Positions 56,739 to 64,000 of a stretch of 64,000 nucleotides of DNA are shown piece by piece. Below the pieces are notes generated by a model. That model did not search any database and was not told where the DNA came from. It saw only the letters and a program-made list of their open reading frames with translations. Every line of letters begins with the position of its first letter. Position 1 is the stretch's first letter. Where the stretch lies: NCBI RefSeq assembly GCF_002211765.1, contig NZ_CP022133.1, forward strand, positions 2,418,001 to 2,482,000, read 5' to 3'. A program made the translations under genes and the position numbers. The DNA comes from Idiomarina piscisalsi (lineage in GTDB: Bacteria > Pseudomonadota > Gammaproteobacteria > Enterobacterales > Alteromonadaceae).

Positions 56739-57617
56739 ATGATGTCAAAAGCGAAGCTTTTTCTTTTATCTGTTATTTTTCTTTCAGGCTGTTCATCTGT
56801 GCCCGATAGTTATAAGTTTTCCGAAGGTGCCGAATTGATGGTGGCCACAAACCTTAGTGACTACACCGAGCTGTACGAAAACGCAATGTTGGTTGAAGAA
56901 CAAAACCTTAATGAAACGAATAGCACAGGCGGAAGCACTTCCGACCTTATTGTTGGCTCCGGGTTAGCTGGCTCTGCTATTTTCTTCGCCGATACCGGAG
57001 TGTGGGCTGGGACAGGTAGTTTCGTGGATGGAGCAGCCCTCACCTCGTTCGTTTTAGATTCACTAACAAACAAGGGAATGCGTCACCATAAATGGACATA
57101 TACTTACTTTTTTCACATTGACAATAAATGCACAGACCTAGACTGTGTTAACGAGAATATCGGGGCGTTTTGGCTAAAACTCGCCGATATTTACGACAAT
57201 TCAGGCAAAAGCGAAAAGTATAACTTTCACAAGTTCGAATTTTCCGGCGCTGGTTTCTTTTTTGACTATTTTGAGGGGAAAGCTGAGCAACAATTTACAC
57301 TGGAAGACGGTAGCGTGCGAACAAGCAGTCAAAACTTAATGTTAGTCAGACAACTTGACGATATTTCAGAGTATCAAGGAAAAGAGGTCTGGGGTAATGA
57401 AACACCAAAGGACTATCAGGACAAAATTACTCTACTCGGTATGGACTATGTAGAAGAGACCAATGCATTAATAGAAGCCAGTAAAGGATTCCCTACTCTC
57501 TATATTTTCCGCGGAATCGATAGAAACGCAGCTAAAGAAAAGAAGCCCTGTTTTGGAGGTTTCTTTATTAACAATGGCAGAACGATAAACGTTCCGGAAA
57601 CTGGTTGTATGTTTTAA
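56739..57617 (+). CDS. Lipoprotein of unknown function
   Basis: About 292 residues. Start at one of two adjacent ATGs (56739 or 56742) after AAGGA. Lipobox LSGC with Cys at residue 18. A Gly/Ala/Ser-rich hydrophobic stretch near residues 68-105 (VGSGLAGSAIFFADTG) could enter a membrane; the rest is a mixed acidic domain with four Cys towards the middle and end. I do not recognise the family. The neighbours give no hint. Confidence 0.75.
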   Translation: MMSKAKLFLLSVIFLSGCSSVPDSYKFSEGAELMVATNLSDYTELYENAMLVEEQNLNETNSTGGSTSDLIVGSGLAGSAIFFADTGVWAGTGSFVDGAALTSFVLDSLTNKGMRHHKWTYTYFFHIDNKCTDLDCVNENIGAFWLKLADIYDNSGKSEKYNFHKFEFSGAGFFFDYFEGKAEQQFTLEDGSVRTSSQNLMLVRQLDDISEYQGKEVWGNETPKDYQDKITLLGMDYVEETNALIEASKGFPTLYIFRGIDRNAAKEKKPCFGGFFINNGRTINVPETGCMF

Positions 57618-57641
57618 GTCAGCCAACCTCAGTGAACTAAG

Positions 57642-57677
57642 AAGTGATCTTCTAGCGTAAGTATTGGAAGGTCACTT
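57642..57677 (+). terminator. Hairpin after the orphan lipoprotein gene
   Basis: AAGTGATCTTC (57642-57652) and GAAGGTCACTT (57667-57677) pair at ten of eleven positions. The following TGATAAAG is not T-rich, so termination is uncertain. Confidence 0.45.
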
Positions 57678-57732
57678 TGATAAAGTTAAACCAAAGATAT
57701 AGATTAAAACTTTCTAGTAACTGAGATTTTTC

Positions 57733-58188
57733 ATGAACACAGCCAAAAACAAACTGATATACACACTCGGGTTTCTCGGGCTCATTCCATTTATTGTCAG
57801 TTCGCTTGCGGAGCTGATGCAGGTTGGATCTATACTTGGCTTCCGGCCACTCAACTTGCTCATTACCTACGGTGCAATTATTTTGACGTTTCTTGGTGGT
57901 GTCCTGTGGGGGCGCGCGCTGCACCGTGCGGCAAGTGAGCCAACGAATGCGCTGCTTATTCTGAGTAATGTCTTTGCCCTGCTTGCCTGGCTGACTCTAT
58001 TACTCAACTCATCTGCTTGGTCGCTCGGCCTGCAAATGGCGGGATTTGCCATATTGCTTTTCTTTGAACAGAAGTTGGCAAGAAGCTCCGCCATGACCTC
58101 TTATATGGGGTATTACCGCATCCGCTTAATATTGACGTCAGCGGTAATCGTTTGCGAATTGTTAGTATTCGGAAACCATATTCTCTAA
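57733..58188 (+). CDS. DUF3429 inner-membrane protein
   Basis: 151 residues with five hydrophobic segments. TLGFLGLIPFIVSS, and YGAIILTFLGGVLWGRAL are typical for DUF3429, a family of unknown function common in marine proteobacteria. Its end overlaps the glycosyltransferase gene on the other strand by four bases. Confidence 0.83.
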   Translation: MNTAKNKLIYTLGFLGLIPFIVSSLAELMQVGSILGFRPLNLLITYGAIILTFLGGVLWGRALHRAASEPTNALLILSNVFALLAWLTLLLNSSAWSLGLQMAGFAILLFFEQKLARSSAMTSYMGYYRIRLILTSAVIVCELLVFGNHIL

Positions 58189-60407
58189 TTCTTATGCTCA
58201 TGATAACGAGCCAGGGTTTCCGCATAAATGTGACGGACATCCTGGCTAAAGCGTTCAACAGAGTATGCCTTGGCAAAATTTTCGGCGTTACCGGACAACT
58301 GCCCGAGCAGCTCTTCGTCGTTAAGAAGGCGTTCCACTCGTTCTAGCCAAACCGCTTGTCTCGCAGGCGTTTTGTAGCCGTTAAAGCCATCTTCCACAAC
58401 GTCGTCAATGCCACTGGAGCGCACCGCAACAACCGGCAAACCAGCCGCCATCGCTTCAAGAATAACCATACCCTGCGTTTCTGACTGAGACGCGAATAAG
58501 AAGGCGTCGCCTAGTTGATACCAGTTGGCCATTTTTTCCGGCGCCACGGAGCCGACTAACTGAATGGTTTGTTTTAAACCGAGCTCGTCAATTTTCGTTT
58601 GTAACCGCTGTTTCTGATGCCCATCGCCGACGATAAGCAGCCTGAACGGCTTGTCAGTGGCTTTTTTCAACTCTGCCAGCGCATCGATCATAAAGTCGAT
58701 ATTTTTCTCATTCGACAGCCGTGACACACTCACAAAAACCGTTTCGTCTTTTATTTTCAGTCGCTTTTTCAGCTTTTCAACTTCGGCTGGCTCTACGTGC
58801 TGGAAGCGGTCATATTCAATGCCTGTCGGCTGCACATAGGTCGGTGCCGTCACGCCTATCATGCGCAAGTATTCTTCTGTTGAGTCGGTTGGCACAATGA
58901 CAGCGTCGCATTTGTTCGCAAAACGACGCACCAGAAAGTGCGCAATAATATTGCGGAACAGCGAGCCGGGTAAAAACACAAAGTGCGAGTAATGCTCCAG
59001 TCGCGTGTGGTAAGTATAAACGGCCGGTACTTTCAAGCGGCGCGCCATATACACACCGAGCGAACCTATCCAAAACGGATGATGTACATGAATAATATCC
59101 GGCTTAAATGCTTTTACTTTTTTGCGCACTGCCGACGAGAAGATATTGGCAAAGCGAAACTCACTCTTTTCGCCAAAAGAAAAAATAGACGGCATACGTA
59201 TGACGTTTTTTTCTTTCTCTCGTTTACTCTTGTAGCGCGGCGCAACAATAAGCACCGTGTCTTTTAACTTTTCCAGGCCGCAACGCAAACGCTCTATTGA
59301 AATAGGCACGCCACCAATGAACGGTAGGTAATTGTTGGTAAACATCGCCACTTTTAATTGGCGGCCTAGCCATGGATCAGGGTCAATGTCGTAATCCGGG
59401 TAATAATCTTTTCCTACAAATACCGCATTGTAGAGCTTGGTACTAATAACCAGGAATACCGCGAGCAATAGAATGAAGTTTAAGTAGCCCACATAAAACA
59501 GAGAGTGAATGAAAAACCAGAAGCTCTCTAATTGCTTCAGTATTGGATGCTGACCAATTTCCAGTTCTTGTACGGAGTGCTCAACACTGCCGTCGGCATT
59601 CACGGTCACTTTTACGTAGTGATAAAAGCTTTCGTCCTGATTAAGAACCAACCCACCTGCACCACCGGTAGTAATATAAGGTATGCCATTTTGTTCACTC
59701 TCAGAGTACATAGAGATGTTGGAAGAGAACACACGATCGACGCCGTAATTACTGAGTGTTTGCTGCAGTGCAGATCGAAACTCAACGGGCTGCAGATAGT
59801 CTTCCTCTTCCGCGAGAATAAATTCATCCTCAGGCTCCACTGGAGGATGCCCGATGAAAACGAAGCGATGCGTTGAGGAATCCGTCTTTAAAATATCGTT
59901 AAGCCAACGCAGCTGCCATTGCCAGGGGGTCTTTCCGGTACTGTCCAGAAAAATGAAACGGCTGTTTCCAGCAGTAAAACTGAAGAAATGCGGTCCATAA
60001 TGATCATAAAAACGAAAGCTGCCAAACTCTTCATATTCATTAGCGCCAAACGTCAGCAAATAGGGCATGCCCAAATGAGACAATGTGCCTCTCAAGGCAC
60101 GGTATTTATCTTCCCCACCACCGCTCACCGCGTTACCAGCAGAAATAACAAAGTCGATATTGTCTTTGTTCAGCATAGGAATAATACGGCGCTCAAATAT
60201 CCCTACCGAGTTATTAATATTACCGACAACCGCGAAACTATAACTGTCCTGACCTTCCAGACGAGCACTAATGGCTGCCAGCTGGTCTGTGTGTTCCGCT
60301 TTAAACTCTGAGGTAACCAAATTCAGGTAAATTTTATAACCAATAAGACCAACAATAATGGCGATATTTAAATAAAACAGGATTTTTAAAAGTTTGGTTT
60401 TTGTCAT
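58185..60407 (-). CDS. Fusion of a degenerate metallophosphoesterase domain and a GT4 glycosyltransferase
   Basis: 740 residues. A membrane anchor at residues 8-28, then a calcineurin-type phosphoesterase fold (about 55-275) whose metal ligands are largely replaced: VVGNINNS for the first D-x-H, SAGNAV for GD, GANEYE for GNHE; only GHPP keeps its His. A second membrane segment (about 300-325) leads to a GT-B glycosyltransferase (about 350-735) with MFTNNYLPFIGGVPISIERL, IIHVHHPFWIG, VSRLSNEKN and ESETQGMVILEAMA, like family GT4 glycolipid synthases. It overlaps the UPF0104 gene by four bases. Likely makes a membrane glycolipid; the phosphoesterase part would be structural or regulatory. Confidence 0.87.
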   Translation of the reverse strand: MTKTKLLKILFYLNIAIIVGLIGYKIYLNLVTSEFKAEHTDQLAAISARLEGQDSYSFAVVGNINNSVGIFERRIIPMLNKDNIDFVISAGNAVSGGGEDKYRALRGTLSHLGMPYLLTFGANEYEEFGSFRFYDHYGPHFFSFTAGNSRFIFLDSTGKTPWQWQLRWLNDILKTDSSTHRFVFIGHPPVEPEDEFILAEEEDYLQPVEFRSALQQTLSNYGVDRVFSSNISMYSESEQNGIPYITTGGAGGLVLNQDESFYHYVKVTVNADGSVEHSVQELEIGQHPILKQLESFWFFIHSLFYVGYLNFILLLAVFLVISTKLYNAVFVGKDYYPDYDIDPDPWLGRQLKVAMFTNNYLPFIGGVPISIERLRCGLEKLKDTVLIVAPRYKSKREKEKNVIRMPSIFSFGEKSEFRFANIFSSAVRKKVKAFKPDIIHVHHPFWIGSLGVYMARRLKVPAVYTYHTRLEHYSHFVFLPGSLFRNIIAHFLVRRFANKCDAVIVPTDSTEEYLRMIGVTAPTYVQPTGIEYDRFQHVEPAEVEKLKKRLKIKDETVFVSVSRLSNEKNIDFMIDALAELKKATDKPFRLLIVGDGHQKQRLQTKIDELGLKQTIQLVGSVAPEKMANWYQLGDAFLFASQSETQGMVILEAMAAGLPVVAVRSSGIDDVVEDGFNGYKTPARQAVWLERVERLLNDEELLGQLSGNAENFAKAYSVERFSQDVRHIYAETLARYHEHKN

Positions 60408-61468
60408 GATACATCCTGTTTATGAGCAGACTTTACAAGATACCTTTGCAATACAATTAAACCGACCAGCATTCCGAGATAAATCGTCAAAAAGCGCCAG
60501 CTGAATGTGACTAACAATAAATGATTATTCGCCAAAATTTCATTAAAGAAGCTGCCGAAAACACCTTCTGATATACCAGATGCTCCGGGGGTCGGGGCGA
60601 AATACATAATGAAGGTCGTCACCACCAGTAAGCCAAGGCTCACTAAGTAATTTATATCGTAGCCCAGCCCCCACATTAAGAGCGCAGGAAAACTGAATAA
60701 ACTGATGAGGAACACTGCGGTGAAGAATACCGACAGCGCAATAGCTGACTTTGAACCACGGCAGTACTCTGCAAAGCTTCGACTAAAACGCAGCATTTCC
60801 CTACGAGCCTTATACTGCCAGCGCTGATGCCGTGACTCGCTGATTAAGTGCAACTTATGCAGGCTATGAAACAGCGTGCTGAGTGGACCAATCAACCAGT
60901 GCGCTCTTAGTAAAACAATCGCGAAAAACGCCAGATAAAGAACAATAAAGACAGCCAGTGCGCCGCCAATGTCGCTGATAAACGCTTCATTCTGCAACGG
61001 GGTCAGAGTCAACAAAAACACCGGCGTCAGCGAAAATATAAAGAATATCGCCAGAACAGTGCGTATGGTGGTCGCGGCAGTCGCCCTCCCTATGGGCACG
61101 CCATGTCGGTGCAAAAACCAAACCTGTGCGAAGCCACCGCCGGTAGCCATTGGAGTTATGTTCGAGAAAAAGATATTAATGAACACCAGCTTGGTCATCG
61201 CGCTTTTGGGTATTCGGTAGCCCAGCGCTCTTAAGGTGTAATAAAGTCGTAAGCCGTCGGCAGCGAAGTACACAATCAGCAGCAAAATCGTCAGGCTGAT
61301 AACTTCAGGGGCAAACAGCCGGAAGTCGAAGGTAAGCTCACGGTTAGAAAAGTGGTTATAAATGGCGTAAAAACCAGCGACTGTTAATGCAATGAACAGC
61401 AACGCAAACAAAAGCAGTCGTTTCCCTGACGTTTGGGGCTTTTGTGCATCCTTACTTTCGGTGGTCAT
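60404..61468 (-). CDS. UPF0104/AglD-like membrane protein (LPG synthase membrane-domain family)
   Basis: 354 residues with about eight helices. VFINIFFSNITPMATGGGFAQVWFLHRHGVP and FAPTPGASGISEGVFGSFF are the signature of the family that includes the flippase-like domain of MprF. Many members sit beside lipid glycosyltransferases. Coupled to the fusion gene by an ATGA overlap. Its Shine-Dalgarno sequence lies within a stable hairpin. Confidence 0.87.
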   Translation of the reverse strand: MTTESKDAQKPQTSGKRLLLFALLFIALTVAGFYAIYNHFSNRELTFDFRLFAPEVISLTILLLIVYFAADGLRLYYTLRALGYRIPKSAMTKLVFINIFFSNITPMATGGGFAQVWFLHRHGVPIGRATAATTIRTVLAIFFIFSLTPVFLLTLTPLQNEAFISDIGGALAVFIVLYLAFFAIVLLRAHWLIGPLSTLFHSLHKLHLISESRHQRWQYKARREMLRFSRSFAEYCRGSKSAIALSVFFTAVFLISLFSFPALLMWGLGYDINYLVSLGLLVVTTFIMYFAPTPGASGISEGVFGSFFNEILANNHLLLVTFSWRFLTIYLGMLVGLIVLQRYLVKSAHKQDVS

Positions 61469-61475
61469 GAATGAT

Positions 61476-61519
61476 TCTCCGCCCCTTCGTATCTGCCTGA
61501 GATTATGAGGGGGCGGAGA
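61476..61519 (-). promoter_or_regulatory. Hairpin hiding the UPF0104 Shine-Dalgarno sequence
   Basis: On the minus strand TCTCCGCCCC (61519-61510) pairs perfectly with GGGGCGGAGA (61485-61476), ten base pairs with eight G:C. The 3' arm carries GGAGA, eight bases before the ATG at 61468. No T-tract follows. Folding would block ribosome access unless the hairpin is opened. Confidence 0.6.
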
Positions 61520-61547
61520 AAGTATGTCAAAACAAGGCGTTAAGACT

Positions 61548-61567
61548 TGCCCGCTAATATGCGGGCA
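61548..61567 (-). other. Hairpin over the SDR stop codon
   Basis: TGCCCGC (61567-61561 on the minus strand) and GCGGGCA (61554-61548) pair perfectly with a six-base loop; the TAG stop lies in it. No T-run follows, so it may be an RNA processing or pausing structure more than a terminator. Confidence 0.45.
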
Positions 61568-62228
61568 TTAAGAACATTTCACGCACGCAATTACGTGGGT
61601 TCGCATTGATTGCGTACAACACAGCGTCTGCAACGTCATCCGGGTCCAGCTTGTCCGGCTTAGGCTCGTCAAAGAACGGCGTATTGACCATACCCGGAGC
61701 TATTGTCGTGCAACGGCCATTCCATTCTTTCATTTCTTCGGCCAGGTTTTGTGCAAAGCCATGTACAAACCACTTCGTAGCTCCATACACCGAGCCTTTC
61801 AATGTAATGCGCCCGGCAGCAGAGCCCGTCATTAAGAAATGGCCGGTGGTTTTACGCAAGTGCGGCAACGTCAGCTTCGCCGTATAGAGAAGCCCGTTGA
61901 TGTTCACATCCACCATCTGCTTCCATTCTTCCGGGTCGCCTTCTTCAGTGCCCGGCGTTGAAACACCGGTTCCCGCATTGGCGAACACCGCATCTAATTG
62001 ACCAAACTTATCAACACCTTGTTTAACAGCCTGCTCAAGCTCATCATAGTTACCGGCATCGGCTGCAACACCAATAGCATTTTCAGAGCCAAATTCTTCA
62101 ACCAGCGCATCCAACTTTTCTTTCCGACGAGCCGTTAGTATCAGTTTTAGCCCCTCTTTCGCCGCTTTACGCGCTGTCGCTTCACCGATGCCACTTGAGG
62201 CACCGGTAATCAGTAGTACTTTCGACAT
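61554..62228 (-). CDS. SDR-family NAD(P)-dependent oxidoreductase (YdfG-like)
   Basis: 224 residues: TGASSGIGEATA, ANAG, Ser in MTGSAAGRI, Tyr and Lys in YGATKWFVHG, and a C terminus resembling E. coli YdfG, which reduces 3-hydroxy acids such as L-allo-threonine. It lies nine bases behind katG on the same strand and may share its transcript. Confidence 0.87.
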   Translation of the reverse strand: MSKVLLITGASSGIGEATARKAAKEGLKLILTARRKEKLDALVEEFGSENAIGVAADAGNYDELEQAVKQGVDKFGQLDAVFANAGTGVSTPGTEEGDPEEWKQMVDVNINGLLYTAKLTLPHLRKTTGHFLMTGSAAGRITLKGSVYGATKWFVHGFAQNLAEEMKEWNGRCTTIAPGMVNTPFFDEPKPDKLDPDDVADAVLYAINANPRNCVREMFLMPAY

Positions 62229-62237
62229 GCTTCCTCC

Positions 62238-64000
<1,763 letters not shown>

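Overview
The window reads as chromosomal DNA of a marine gammaproteobacterium close to Idiomarina (order Alteromonadales). The genus is an inference from gene content and protein style: acidic proteins, an NhaD-type Na+/H+ antiporter, curli, many peptidases, and an E. coli-like FNR. I see no phage genes, transposases, rRNA, tRNA or CRISPR array.

Layout. 0-6.2 kb: cut end of an M14 carboxypeptidase, mltC, a ybaN-like gene, hemN, an inverted repeat of possible repeat-family type, nhaD and tpm. 6.4-15.4 kb: the nitrate sensor kinase narX and its likely regulator narL, separated by an SDR, a GlxA/FtrA-type regulator divergent from a metallo-beta-lactamase-fold hydrolase, and an operon of TonB receptor, DUF1624 protein and MerC-domain protein with a Zur-like box. 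15.5-19 kb: trhP-yfhL-fnr behind a perfect FNR box, then gcdH. 19-22.3 kb: an MCP with a C-terminal hemerythrin domain (FNR-type promoter) and deoD. 22.4-31.3 kb: an MMPL/RND exporter with a LolA-like protein and an outer-membrane protein, a YgaP-like membrane piece with a dithiol ArsR regulator, a NosA/OprC-type copper receptor, and a RegB/RegA-like pair whose kinase is frameshifted. 31.3-37 kb: ompW (perfect FNR box), a YebC/YeeN-family gene, a frameshifted 2OG-Fe(II) oxygenase, an isolated pilin and a large subtilase. 37.3-41.5 kb: complete curli locus csgBAEFG with csgD opposite; CsgA is very long. 41.8-47.9 kb: sufBCDS-sufA-sufT-sufE behind a promoter overlapped by an IscR type 1-like site. 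47.9-52.1 kb: an HDOD/EAL-like protein and a tight cluster of cytochrome b561, PepSY lipoprotein and prolyl oligopeptidase. 52.2-56.5 kb: cry-DASH, an atypical photolyase and an aromatic-type ammonia-lyase in one operon. 56.7-64 kb: an orphan lipoprotein, a DUF3429 protein, a UPF0104 protein with a pseudo-phosphoesterase/glycosyltransferase fusion, an SDR and the cut end of katG.

How the genes work together. One theme is oxygen and redox control: a complete 4Fe-4S FNR is encoded beside convincing FNR boxes in front of its own operon, the hemerythrin chemoreceptor and ompW, with narX/narL, hemN, a RegBA-like pair and an IscR-type suf promoter nearby. A second is metal handling: a Zur-like uptake operon and a copper receptor. 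A third is the cell surface: curli, pilin, a secreted protease and lipid/glycan export or synthesis genes. A fourth is a compact light-related operon that may link photolyases to an aromatic amino acid ammonia-lyase.
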